From positions 62,001-126,000 of the forward strand of contig NZ_JACJGM010000006.1 in NCBI RefSeq assembly GCF_015024225.1: a stretch of 64,000 nucleotides of DNA, written 5' to 3'. Made by a program: the position numbers and the translations under genes. The notes beneath the pieces are model-generated. The model was not told the origin of the DNA. It worked only from the letters and a program-made list of their open reading frames with translations, and did not search any database. Source of the DNA: Nocardioides lijunqiniae. Lineage in GTDB: Bacteria; Actinomycetota; Actinomycetes; Propionibacteriales; Nocardioidaceae. Shown here one piece after another: positions 25,372 to 33,384 of this stretch (within the stretch, counting starts at the first letter, position 1; every line of letters begins with the position of its first letter).

Positions 25372-26652
25372 CTACGGGTCGCGGTGGAGGCTGAGCCGGG
25401 TGACCCGGTGACCCACCACCTCGGCGACCTCGAGCACGGCCCCGTCGGCCGCCCCGTCGACCGCCACCCTCTCGCCGGGACCGGGGATGTGGCCGAGCAC
25501 CGCGATCACGTAGCCGGCCACGGTCTCGTAGCCGCCGTCGGGCAGCGTCACGCCCGTGGCCTCGGCGAAGTCCTCGAGGGTGGTGCCGCCGTCCACCTGG
25601 GTCGGGTCGTCGGAGGGCAGTGACTCCTGGGTGTCGTACTCGTCGCGGATCTCCCCGACCAGCTCCTCGACGATGTCCTCCAGCGTCACGATGCCGTCGG
25701 TGCCGCCGTACTCGTCGACGACGACGGCGAGGTGCACCCGCTCCTGGCGCATCGTCGCCGCGGTGGGCAGGACGAGCTTGCTGCCCGGCAGCATCAGGAT
25801 CGGTCGCGCCAGGTCAGCCACGGTCCGCGGGTCGTCACGCTCGGTCCCGAGCAGGTCACGGACGTGGAGGAAGCCGACGATGTCGTCGAAGTCCTCCCCC
25901 GTGACCGGGTAGCGCGAGTACGGCAGCTCCCGGACCCGCAGCGCGGCCTCGCCGACGGTCATGGCGCCGTCGACGAACGACACGTCGCCGCGCGGGCGCA
26001 TGACCTCCTTGATGGTGGTCTCGGTGGCGGCGAAGACGTCGCTGAGGATGCGGCGCTCCTGCTCGTCGAGGTCCTCGTGCGTCGAGACCAGGTCGCGCAG
26101 CTCCTCCTCGGAGAGCTGCTCGCCGGCGGCGTTCGGGTCGCCTCCCAGCAGGCGGACCAGCGCGTTGGTGGACAGCGACAGCAGCCAGATGACCGGGCGC
26201 ATCAGCGTGGCGAACCGGTCGAGCACGGGAGCCACCGCGAGCGAGATGCCGGCGGACTTCTGCAGCGCCAGCCGCTTCGGGACCAGCTCCCCCAGCACCA
26301 GCGAGAGGTAGGCGATCAGGAGCGTCAGCACGACCAGCGCCGTGGTCTGGGCGGCGTCCTCGCCCATGCCGACGTCCTCGAGGTACGGCGCCAGGTCCGG
26401 CGCCAGCGTCGAGCCGCCGTACGCGGCGGAGAAGAAGCCGGCGACCGTGACCCCGATCTGCACGGCCGCCAAGAACCGGTTCGGGTTGCGCGCGACTGAC
26501 GCGACCCGCGCTCCGCGCCCGCCCTGGCGCTCCATCGCGGTCAGCTGGCTCTCGCGCAGGGAGATCAGGGCGATCTCGGTGGCGGCGAAGACCCCACCGA
26601 CGAGGACGAACACCAGCACCAGCGCGACGTTCAGCAGCGTCTGGCTGTCCAT
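25372..26652 (-). CDS. CNNM/CorC-type hemolysin family membrane protein
   Basis: A 426-residue protein: a DUF21 (CNNM) membrane domain (about residues 1-190) with helices at 4-26, 60-78, 100-118 and 128-146, then paired CBS domains (about 212-330, MRPRGDVSFVDG... FLHVRDLLG... DEYGGTDGIVTLEDIVEELVGEI) and a C-terminal CorC_HlyC domain. Such proteins are linked to Mg2+/Co2+ efflux or homeostasis. It is monocistronic. Upstream, 26653-26778 carries only a possible promoter region. Confidence 0.92.
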   Translation of the reverse strand: MDSQTLLNVALVLVFVLVGGVFAATEIALISLRESQLTAMERQGGRGARVASVARNPNRFLAAVQIGVTVAGFFSAAYGGSTLAPDLAPYLEDVGMGEDAAQTTALVVLTLLIAYLSLVLGELVPKRLALQKSAGISLAVAPVLDRFATLMRPVIWLLSLSTNALVRLLGGDPNAAGEQLSEEELRDLVSTHEDLDEQERRILSDVFAATETTIKEVMRPRGDVSFVDGAMTVGEAALRVRELPYSRYPVTGEDFDDIVGFLHVRDLLGTERDDPRTVADLARPILMLPGSKLVLPTAATMRQERVHLAVVVDEYGGTDGIVTLEDIVEELVGEIRDEYDTQESLPSDDPTQVDGGTTLEDFAEATGVTLPDGGYETVAGYVIAVLGHIPGPGERVAVDGAADGAVLEVAEVVGHRVTRLSLHRDP

Positions 26653-26778
26653 CAGGCTCCCTCACCCCCGGCCGGCTCCGGCAGCAGCAGGGGGCAACAA
26701 CATCGGGGGTCGTCCATGCGCCACAGAGTAGGGGGAGGCCGGTCGCGGTCGCCCGCGTCCGTGCTGCTCACGGGTGGA

Positions 26779-27282
26779 CTACGCGCCGACCTCCGGCCGG
26801 CCGAGGTCGAGGCTGAGCGACGTCAGGCCCTCGACCGGCGCGAAGCCGAGCCTTCCGTAGAGGCTGAGCGCGGCCTCGTTGTCCGGCTCCGTCACGAGCG
26901 AGAGCCGCGTCGCACCTGCCGCGAGTGCAGCGGCACGGACCGCCGTCACCAGCGCGGCCGCCGCCCCCCGTCGACGGAGCCCCGGGGCCACGTAGAGGTC
27001 GCGCAGCTGCCAGAACGACCCCATCGCCAGCGAGGCGGGGACCACGTGGCTGGTCGCCAGGCCGATCGGAGCGTCCGCCGAGCCCGCCCACGCCAGGTGC
27101 ACCGTGAGCAGGCCCGAACCCAGCATCTCGGTGAGCCAGCCGAGCGTGCGGCCGTCCGCCTCGCGCGGCGCGCCGTAGTGGTGCCGGTACTCGTCGAAGA
27201 GGCCCACGGCCGCCGCGAGCGAGCCGGGCGTTTCACACGTCGCGACCCGCACCCCGCCCCCAGGAGCATCGCTGTCGCGCAT
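26779..27282 (-). CDS. GNAT family N-acetyltransferase
   Basis: A 167-residue GNAT. LRDLYVAPGLRRRGAAAALV (about residues 97-116) is the acetyl-CoA-binding segment, and ALSLYGRLGFAPVEG the C-terminal motif. ATG 27282 is preferred because GGAGGG lies just upstream. Substrate unknown. It is divergent from the secreted small protein at 27400. Confidence 0.85.
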   Translation of the reverse strand: MRDSDAPGGGVRVATCETPGSLAAAVGLFDEYRHHYGAPREADGRTLGWLTEMLGSGLLTVHLAWAGSADAPIGLATSHVVPASLAMGSFWQLRDLYVAPGLRRRGAAAALVTAVRAAALAAGATRLSLVTEPDNEAALSLYGRLGFAPVEGLTSLSLDLGRPEVGA

Positions 27283-27399
27283 GTCGCCCTCCAGTCCTCG
27301 TGCCTGCCCGGACAGGACGTCGGCCCTCACCGTAGGGGAAGCACGCGTCGCCGGGGAACCACCGTGGAACCACCCGCTGGGCGGCGCCGTCGGACCGGC

Positions 27400-27801
27400 A
27401 TGGGCGAGCAGATGGGACGGAGACTGGTGGCCCTGGGGCTTGCGTCGGCGTGCGGTCTCGGAGCGGTGGCGCTTGCCTGGCCGCACGGCGCAGGGCCGGT
27501 CCCTCCTCCGACCGTGATGGGAGCGGTGAGCTACGAGCTGGCAACGCCTGCTGCCGATGGCCGCGTGCGCCTTGCCGTCACCTACGGCTCGTCGCGTTGC
27601 TTCACCGAGTACGAGCCCCGGGTCACGGAGTCCGACGACGTCGTCGACGTCGCCGTGACCGTGACGCACCTGCCCAACCCCGAGCAGCTGTCCTGCGCTG
27701 CCGTGGTGGTGGCGGAGACGCAGGAGGTCCTGCTGACCCGGCCACTCGCCGGCCGACGGATCACGACGCTAGGTGAGCCGCTGCCTCGAGGCTCCGACTG
27801 A
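27400..27801 (+). CDS. Hypothetical secreted protein, 133 aa
   Basis: About 133 residues, with an N-terminal hydrophobic stretch (RLVALGLASACGLGAVALAW, about residues 8-27) that looks like a signal peptide or anchor. The mature part contains two Cys (SSRCFTEY and EQLSCAAV) that may form a disulfide. ATG 27400 or 27412 may be used; neither has a strong binding site. No family is recognised. It is convergent with the Nudix gene (18 bases between stops). Confidence 0.6.
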   Translation: MGEQMGRRLVALGLASACGLGAVALAWPHGAGPVPPPTVMGAVSYELATPAADGRVRLAVTYGSSRCFTEYEPRVTESDDVVDVAVTVTHLPNPEQLSCAAVVVAETQEVLLTRPLAGRRITTLGEPLPRGSD

Positions 27802-27819
27802 GCTCTGGCCGAGCAAGCG

Positions 27820-28257
27820 CTACCCGGAGCCGAGCTCCAGCCCGACCCTCCGGAGCAGGTGCTGGTTGAAGGGGTTGACCGGGACGGTGACGTCATCACG
27901 GTCGAACCACTCGAGCGCCAGGGTCTCGCCACCGTCCGCCGTGAGCGTGCCGGTGGTCTCGGTCGCCTCGTAGGTGGCGCCCACGACGTAGGCGGAGAAC
28001 CCGTCGGGGTAGGACACCACGAACTCCGGTCCCGAGTACACGTCGACCAGGACCAGCTCCCCTGCCACGAGTCCGGTCTCCTCCAGCAGCTCTCGCCGGG
28101 CGGCCTGCTCCAGAGTCTCGCCCGGGTTCAGCGCGCCGCCGGGGAGACCCCAGGAGCCGTCATCGCCCCGTTTCTGGAGCAGGACGTGTCGGCCGTTCCG
28201 CACCAGGACACCGGCGGCCACCAGGACGGGCAGAGTGCCGTCATCCTCGTGCTCCAC
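27820..28257 (-). CDS. NUDIX hydrolase
   Basis: A 145-residue Nudix protein. The Nudix box (about residues 40-62) follows GX5EX7REUXEEXGU, beginning GGALNPGETLEQ and ending LLEETGL. It should hydrolyse a nucleoside-diphosphate derivative; an ADP-ribose or 8-oxo-dGTP-type substrate is possible. It is the last gene of a three-gene minus-strand unit: its start overlaps the Usp gene by 17 bases. The unit has a sigma-R-type promoter, so sanitising oxidised nucleotides would fit. Confidence 0.9.
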   Translation of the reverse strand: MEHEDDGTLPVLVAAGVLVRNGRHVLLQKRGDDGSWGLPGGALNPGETLEQAARRELLEETGLVAGELVLVDVYSGPEFVVSYPDGFSAYVVGATYEATETTGTLTADGGETLALEWFDRDDVTVPVNPFNQHLLRRVGLELGSG

Positions 28258-28930
28258 GCCGACAATCTAGCGGGGGACCGAGCAGATCTGCGCGCGTCAC
28301 GTGGACCGCCGCTGACTCCCCTCTCACCACGACCACCGGGCTGTACGCCCGACTGGTCACCTCGAGACCGACCGAGCGTCGCCACGTACCGACGAGGCGG
28401 CGGTGCCCGCGGCTGCCAAGGACGACCAAGGACGCCTTGCGACTGGCCTCCACGAGCGCCCGACCCGCGGAGGCGACCTCGGTCGCGCCCAGGACGTCGA
28501 GACCGGGAACGGCGGCGACGGCCTCGGCCACGCCACGAGCGGTCAGCTCGTCGGCGGCCTCCAGCGCCCCCGGGTCGCGGTGGTGGAGACCGGTGCCGGG
28601 AGGGCCGGTCATCCCGGGGTAGTTCGCGGCGTGGAGCACCACCAGGGGCGCGTCGCGACGCGCCGCCTCCTGCGCGGCCCACACCAGGGCGGCGCGGCCG
28701 TGCTCCTTGCCGTCGTACCCCGCCACGACCGCGCCGAGCGGATAGGTCCGCCCGGACCAGGCGCCGACGTCGAGGTACGTCACGACGGCCCGGCGGAAAC
28801 GCGCAACGGCAGCGGTCGGATCGCGGTCGTCCGCCGATCGCCGGTCCGCCCGAGAGAGTGCCAGGAAGGCAAGGACGCAGGCCCCTGCTGCCGCAGCGAT
28901 GAGCACGACGAGTTGGACGGTGATGCTCAC
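28241..28930 (-). CDS. Membrane-anchored universal stress protein (Usp) domain
   Basis: A 229-residue protein: one N-terminal membrane helix (about residues 5-24, VQLVVLIAAAAGACVLAFLA), a 45-residue linker, then a Usp domain (about 65-205). VVAGYDGKEHGRAALVWAA and the nucleotide-binding LVVLGSRGHRRLVG...SRAYSPVVVV (GX2GX9GS/T-like) are seen. Most Usp proteins are cytosolic, so the anchor is unusual. The GTG start overlaps the stop of a 52-residue membrane peptide gene (GTGA), and its end overlaps the Nudix gene. Confidence 0.82.
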   Translation of the reverse strand: MSITVQLVVLIAAAAGACVLAFLALSRADRRSADDRDPTAAVARFRRAVVTYLDVGAWSGRTYPLGAVVAGYDGKEHGRAALVWAAQEAARRDAPLVVLHAANYPGMTGPPGTGLHHRDPGALEAADELTARGVAEAVAAVPGLDVLGATEVASAGRALVEASRKASLVVLGSRGHRRLVGTWRRSVGLEVTSRAYSPVVVVRGESAAVHVTRADLLGPPLDCRRGARG

Positions 28931-29085
28931 GAGTCCTCATCTCTACGCTCACGCGGCTCGGTGGCCGGGTGTCGTGCGCGCCGACGCTGAGGGAGCAGGT
29001 CGGCAGCGGCCAGGGTGCCCACGGTCAGCACCGTGGTGGTCATGACCGCGGTGGCGATGAACCAGATCAGATGGGCGAGTGTCAT
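28927..29085 (-). CDS. Small membrane protein, 52 aa
   Basis: A 52-residue peptide starting MTLAHLIWFIATAV, with one membrane helix (about residues 6-28) and a very basic/acidic tail rich in Arg, Glu and Asp. It has a near-perfect ribosome binding site (AAGGAG, eight bases before the ATG), and its stop overlaps the GTG of the Usp gene. It is the first gene downstream of the minus-strand GGAAT-N18-GTT promoter. Its function is unknown; a partner of the anchored Usp protein is a reasonable guess. Confidence 0.75.
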   Translation of the reverse strand: MTLAHLIWFIATAVMTTTVLTVGTLAAADLLPQRRRARHPATEPRERRDEDS

Positions 29086-29112
29086 GGGGGATCTCCTTCC
29101 GTTTACATACGC

Positions 29113-29138
29113 AACGATTCGCGTAGCGTTTATATTCC
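29113..29138 (-). promoter_or_regulatory. Sigma-R-type promoter of the membrane peptide-Usp-Nudix unit
   Basis: On the minus strand GGAAT (29138-29134), 18 bases, GTT (29115-29113). This is an exact match to the sigma-R consensus. The start codon at 29085 lies about 22 bases beyond the expected transcription start. Confidence 0.82.
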
Positions 29139-29164
29139 GCTTCTGGGAATATCTACGCTACGCG
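29120..29164. promoter_or_regulatory. 45-bp inverted repeat, probable TetR operators across two promoters
   Basis: The 19-bp arms at 29120-29138 and 29146-29164 match at 17 of 19 positions around a 7-base centre. Each contains the half-site CGTAGCG, which also forms CGCTAC-N2-GTAGCG in front of the TetR gene at 30155. Each arm overlaps one of the two divergent sigma-R-type promoters. Confidence 0.75.
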
Positions 29165-29171
29165 CCTCGTT
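29146..29171 (+). promoter_or_regulatory. Sigma-R-type promoter of the 29236 gene
   Basis: On the plus strand GGAAT (29146-29150), 18 bases, GTT (29169-29171). It is the mirror image of the minus-strand promoter; the two -35 elements are seven bases apart. Confidence 0.82.
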
Positions 29172-29235
29172 TCGTATCTAGACGGCACCCGATCCCGCCG
29201 CCCCGCCCCACCGACCGACCGACGGAGGTACCACG

Positions 29236-29532
29236 GTGAACGACTTCCTGGCTCTAGCCGCACTCGTCGCCCTCACCGCGACCGGAACCGGCCTCCTCCT
29301 TGCGAGCGTCCTCCACCTCATCGTGACCGCCCCGCCGACCAGCGCAGGTCACGAGGTGAAGAAGTCGATGACCCCGTCACCCACGCCTACGAGACTCCCG
29401 ACCGCGGAGCTCATCGCCCCACCACGTCCCGCTCCCGGCGCGGTCGATGCGGACGACCCGACAGGGCTGGACCTTCCCGAGATCTGGGGGCGCGGATCGT
29501 TCCCGGCCAGTGACCCCCCGGCGAACTGGTAG
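29236..29532 (+). CDS. Small membrane protein with C-terminal FPASDPP motif, 98 aa
   Basis: A 98-residue protein: an N-terminal membrane helix (about residues 4-30, FLALAALVALTATGTGLLLASVLHLIV), a Pro/Thr-rich linker, and a C-terminal IWGRGSFPASDPPANW. The SFPASDPP(x)W tail is a recurring short motif in bacterial small proteins whose function I cannot name. GGAGG precedes the GTG start. It is driven by the plus-strand sigma-R-type promoter and is convergent with the TetR gene. Confidence 0.7.
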   Translation: MNDFLALAALVALTATGTGLLLASVLHLIVTAPPTSAGHEVKKSMTPSPTPTRLPTAELIAPPRPAPGAVDADDPTGLDLPEIWGRGSFPASDPPANW

Positions 29533-29558
29533 GTGTCACCCGGTCGAGCGTGCGTCCC

Positions 29559-30155
29559 TCAGCCCCGGTCCGCCATGATCGTCCAGAGCAGCTCCATGCT
29601 GCGATCCAGCCGGTCGGGCGCCACCTCACCGTGACGCACGAGCGCGCCCAGGTAGGCGCCGAGCATCAGGCTGACGATGCCGTCCGCGTCGAGGCCGGGC
29701 CGAAGCCGTCCGGCATGCGAGTCGTCGTCGATCCGCTGGACGAGCGCCTCGTCGTAGGGCCGTAGCGCGGCACGGAAGAGCTCGGTGAACGCAGGATCGG
29801 AGTTCCCGACGATCGCGGCGAGGCCTCCCGGCCCCAGGACGTCGCCCATCTGACGCCACGCCTGCCCCAGCGCGAACCGGATCTTGTCCTGCACCGTGCC
29901 CTCGCGCGGCACCTGGGGAACGCCGATCGCGTTCGTCAGGGCCGCGGTCAACAACGCGTCGCGGTTGGCATGACGACGGTAGATCGACGTCTTGGCGACG
30001 CCTGACCTCTCCGCCACGCGCTCGACGGTCACCGCACCCGGTCCGGCCTCGTGCAGCAGCGTGAGGACGGCCGCCTCCAACCGCTCATCGAGATCTGCCT
30101 GCCGGGGTCGCCCGGCCTTGGCACGGGTGCTGGACGGTTCGAGGGTGCCGGACAT
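29559..30155 (-). CDS. TetR/AcrR family transcriptional regulator
   Basis: A 198-residue repressor. The helix-turn-helix (VTVERVAERSGVAKTSIYRRHANRDALL, about residues 42-69) is followed by a C-terminal ligand domain of TetR_C_16/AcrR type (LLGPGGL... YLGALVRHG). Upstream of its ATG lies CGCTAC-N2-GTAGCG. The same half-site is duplicated in the inverted repeat over the divergent promoters at 29.1 kb, so this protein probably represses itself, the Usp cassette and the 29236 gene. Confidence 0.88.
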   Translation of the reverse strand: MSGTLEPSSTRAKAGRPRQADLDERLEAAVLTLLHEAGPGAVTVERVAERSGVAKTSIYRRHANRDALLTAALTNAIGVPQVPREGTVQDKIRFALGQAWRQMGDVLGPGGLAAIVGNSDPAFTELFRAALRPYDEALVQRIDDDSHAGRLRPGLDADGIVSLMLGAYLGALVRHGEVAPDRLDRSMELLWTIMADRG

Positions 30156-30175
30156 TCGACCTCCGTGAAGCGGGT

Positions 30176-30189
30176 CGCTACTCGTAGCG
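30176..30189. promoter_or_regulatory. Operator in front of the TetR gene
   Basis: CGCTAC-N2-GTAGCG, a perfect 6+6 palindrome 21 bases upstream of the start codon. It shares its half-site with the inverted repeat at 29120-29164. Confidence 0.75.
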
Positions 30190-30248
30190 TTTCGTGACCG
30201 GGACGACTGTACTGCCAGGCACTCGAAGCTCGATGGTGGCGCACATGC

Positions 30249-30283
30249 GAGAGGCCCTCACAGTCAGACTGTGAGGGCCTCTC
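30249..30283 (-). terminator. Terminator after the initiator tRNA
   Basis: A perfect 17-bp palindromic stem with a one-base centre, GAGAGGCCCTCACAGTC and its complement, directly downstream (minus strand) of the tRNA gene. As it is symmetrical it can also block transcription from the other side. Confidence 0.8.
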
Positions 30284-30287
30284 GGCG

Positions 30288-30364
30288 TGGTAGCGGGGGC
30301 AGGATTTGAACCTGCGACCTCTGGGTTATGAGCCCAGCGAGCTACCGAACTGCTCCACCCCGCG
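30288..30364 (-). tRNA. tRNA-fMet (CAT), initiator
   Basis: A 77-nt tRNA with genomically encoded CCA. The 5' end CGCGGGG pairs with CCCCGCT except position 1-72, which is C·U and unpaired, an initiator feature. The anticodon arm GGG-CTCATAA-CCC has the three consecutive G-C pairs diagnostic of initiator tRNA. The T arm GCAGG-TTCAAAT-CCTGC is regular. It lies 47 bases after the UPF0182 gene on the same strand and a terminator follows. Confidence 0.95.
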
Positions 30365-30411
30365 TCGCTGAACAGAACGTTACCGGACGGGGTGGGGCGG
30401 TCCAAATCGGG

Positions 30412-33384
30412 TCACTCCGCGGGCGTCTCCTCGGCGGTCGCGTCGTCGCCGGCGGCGCCCCCGTCGCGCTCGTCGGCGAGCTCGACCGCCTGGTTGACGG
30501 CCTCCTGCGCCTTGGTCGTCTCCTCCTCGTAGGTGCCGAGGTCGCCTGCCCTGAGCGCGGCGTCGGCGGCGTCGAAGGCCTCCTGCGCCTCGGTGAGGAG
30601 GTCCCGGATCTGCTCCTCGACGGAGCCGGTCGGCGCGGGTGGCTCCTCCGTGTCCGGAGGCGTCTCACCGCCGTCTCCCGGGGCGACGTCGGACTCCGAG
30701 GCCCCCAGCGCGTCGGCCAGGGCGCGCGTCATCGTCGTGCCGACGCCCACCTCGCCGCCGTAGGAGACCAGGACGAACCGCAGGATCGGGTAGCCCGAGG
30801 TGGACGACCGCACGGCGTAGACCGGCTGGACGTAGATGAGCCCCTGGTCGACCGGCAGCGTGAGCAGGTTGCCGAAGCGTGGCGGCGAGTCGCCCGAGGT
30901 GTAGGGCAGCAGCGCGTCACGGACGTTCTCGTCGTTGCTGAACTCGTTGGCGATCAGCCCCGGACCCTGGGTGTTCTGGTCTGTCAGCTCGCGCACCGTG
31001 ATCTTGCCGTAGTCCTCCGACGTCGCATCGGAGTTGACCGACACGAACGACGCGAGGTTCTCCTTGCGGTACGGCACGAAGGTCGACGTCAGCGACCACG
31101 TCTCCTGGGCTGCCGCGTCGGCGGCGTCGGCCGGCGTCTCGTCCACGAACAGGCGGTACGGCGGCTGCAGGTTGCGGGTGCTGTCGGGGTCCTCCGGGAC
31201 CTCCCAGCGGTCGTTGCCCTGGTACCAGTCGTCCGCGTCGGTGATGTGGTAGCGGGCGTACTGGTAGCGCTGCACCTTGAACAGGTCCTCGGGGTAGCGC
31301 AGGTGCTCGAGCAGCTCGTCGGAGATCTGCGACTTCTCCATCACGGTGTCGGGGAAGGCGCTCATCCAGGCCTTGAGGATCGGGTCCTCCTCGTCCCACT
31401 CGTAGAGCGTGACGGTGCCGTCGTAGGCGTCGACCGTGGCCTTGACCGCGTTGCGCATGTAGTTGATCTCGTCGGTCGGCAGCGTCGCGAGGCCGGTGTC
31501 CTCCTGCAGGGAGTCGTCGGTCATCTCCTCGAAGGACTCGCGCTCGGCGCTGGCGTAGCGGTCGGTCGTCGTGTAGCCGTCGAGGATCCACACGACCTTG
31601 CCGTCGACGATCGCCGGGTAGGCGTCCTCGTCGACGGTCAGCCACGGCGCGACCTTCTCGACCCGCTCGCGCGGGGTGCGGTTGTAGAGCACCTGGCTGT
31701 TGCCGTGCACGCGGCCCGACAGCAGGAAGTTGGGCTCGCCGAACTTGACCGCGTACATCAGCTGGTTGAACGTCGAGCCGATGTCGACGCCGCCCTGGCC
31801 GTCGTAGGTGGTGGTGTCGTCCTCGTCCTCGTTGGGTCCGGCGAGGGTCAGCTCGACGTCGCCGGAGTCCGCCTTCGCCTTGCCGACCACGGAGTAGTCG
31901 GGGCTGTCCTCACCGAAGTAGATCCGGCTCTCGTAGCCGCCGGTCGCCTGCGTCAGCGCGTCCTGGTCGGCGCCCTGGTTGCCCTCGGCCCACTGGATGT
32001 CGGTGCCCGGGCTGTTGTCGTCGGCGCCGCGCTGGTTGGCGTACGCCGCGATGACGCCGTTGCCGTGGGTGTAGACGGTGTGCAGGTTGGACCAGTTCTG
32101 GTCGCTGGGGTTGATGCCGTCCTGGTTGAGCTCGCGCACCCCGAGCACCAGCGCGCGCTCGCTGCCGTTCATCTCGTAGCGGTCCACGTCGAGGACGTCG
32201 GCCACGGAGTAGTAGTTGCGCCCCTGCTGGTTCTGCTGGAAGGTCGCGCGCACCAGCTTGGGGTCGACGAGCGGCACCGAGGAGGTCTGCTGGCCCAGCG
32301 GACCGCCCTGCTTCGGGTCGGCCGCGGCGTTGCTGGTGTAGGGCTCGCTCTCCACGTCGGTCAGGTCGTACGCCGCCCGCGTGGCCTCGATGTTGGCGGC
32401 GATGTACTTCGCCTCCTTGTCGGCCTCGGAGGGCTTGACCTGGAACTGCTGGACGATGCCGGGCCAGATCATGCCGAGCAGCACCGCCGAGAGGGCGAGC
32501 AGCGCGAGACCGACCGAGGGCAACGTCCAGGTGCGGCGCCAGACGTTGAGGAAGAAGAGGATCGCGCAGATCACGGCGATGCCCATGAGGATGGTCTTGG
32601 CCGGCAGGATCGCGTTCTCGTCGGCGTAGGTCATGCCGGTGATCAGACGACCGGACTGGTTGACCAGGTCGAAGCGGTCGAGGTAGTAGTCGCCGGCCTT
32701 GACCAGCACGAAGAGCCCGAGCAGCACCGAGAGCTGGACCTGGGCCGCGCCGGAGAGGCGGTCCCGGCTGGCCTGCAGCCGCACGCCGCCGTAGAGGTAG
32801 TGGGTGACCGCCGCCGCGAGCAGCGCGATCACGATCGTCGCCATCGTGAAGTCGACCAGGTAGTGCAGGAACGGCAGGTCGAAGACGTAGAAGCCGATGT
32901 CGCGGTCGAAGTAGGCGTCCTTGCTGCCGAAGTCCTGGGAGTTGCGCCACAGCATGAAGTTGCGCCACTCCCCCGCTCCGGAGGTGCCGGCGAACAGACC
33001 GAGCAGCAGCGCGACGCCCACGACGATCCAGGTGCGGATCGGGGTGACCGCGTCGCGGTAGCGGTCGAGGCCGCCCTGCTCGGGCGACGACGGACGGAAC
33101 AGCGGCCGGAAGCGGAACGCCAGCACGACGTTGACCGCGACCACGATGCCCATGAACGCGCCGAACGCGACGAAGAGGCCGGCCCGGGTCCAGAACAGGG
33201 TGGTGAAGACGCTGCCGTAGCCGGCCGAGCGGTACCAGAGCCGGTCGGTGTAGATCGCCGCGAACGTCGTCAGCCCGAAGAAGCAGACGATGAGCACGAC
33301 ACCCGTGATGACCAGCGCCCGCGAGCGGCGCGAGGCCGGGGGCGGTGCGGGGTCTCGGGGGTCGTCGTCGAACAGCTCACTCAC
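30412..33384 (-). CDS. UPF0182 family membrane protein
   Basis: A 990-residue protein. About seven membrane helices lie in the first 310 residues (e.g. residues 24-46, 62-84, 114-132, 172-196, 214-232, 260-282, 288-308); the rest is a large extracytoplasmic domain ending in an acidic, Ala/Glu-rich tail with coiled-coil character. This is the actinobacterial UPF0182 family (mycobacterial Rv3193c type), whose role is unknown. The GTG start overlaps the PPA1309 stop. Order ylbL-PPA1309-UPF0182 is conserved across actinobacteria. Confidence 0.93.
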   Translation of the reverse strand: MSELFDDDPRDPAPPPASRRSRALVITGVVLIVCFFGLTTFAAIYTDRLWYRSAGYGSVFTTLFWTRAGLFVAFGAFMGIVVAVNVVLAFRFRPLFRPSSPEQGGLDRYRDAVTPIRTWIVVGVALLLGLFAGTSGAGEWRNFMLWRNSQDFGSKDAYFDRDIGFYVFDLPFLHYLVDFTMATIVIALLAAAVTHYLYGGVRLQASRDRLSGAAQVQLSVLLGLFVLVKAGDYYLDRFDLVNQSGRLITGMTYADENAILPAKTILMGIAVICAILFFLNVWRRTWTLPSVGLALLALSAVLLGMIWPGIVQQFQVKPSEADKEAKYIAANIEATRAAYDLTDVESEPYTSNAAADPKQGGPLGQQTSSVPLVDPKLVRATFQQNQQGRNYYSVADVLDVDRYEMNGSERALVLGVRELNQDGINPSDQNWSNLHTVYTHGNGVIAAYANQRGADDNSPGTDIQWAEGNQGADQDALTQATGGYESRIYFGEDSPDYSVVGKAKADSGDVELTLAGPNEDEDDTTTYDGQGGVDIGSTFNQLMYAVKFGEPNFLLSGRVHGNSQVLYNRTPRERVEKVAPWLTVDEDAYPAIVDGKVVWILDGYTTTDRYASAERESFEEMTDDSLQEDTGLATLPTDEINYMRNAVKATVDAYDGTVTLYEWDEEDPILKAWMSAFPDTVMEKSQISDELLEHLRYPEDLFKVQRYQYARYHITDADDWYQGNDRWEVPEDPDSTRNLQPPYRLFVDETPADAADAAAQETWSLTSTFVPYRKENLASFVSVNSDATSEDYGKITVRELTDQNTQGPGLIANEFSNDENVRDALLPYTSGDSPPRFGNLLTLPVDQGLIYVQPVYAVRSSTSGYPILRFVLVSYGGEVGVGTTMTRALADALGASESDVAPGDGGETPPDTEEPPAPTGSVEEQIRDLLTEAQEAFDAADAALRAGDLGTYEEETTKAQEAVNQAVELADERDGGAAGDDATAEETPAE

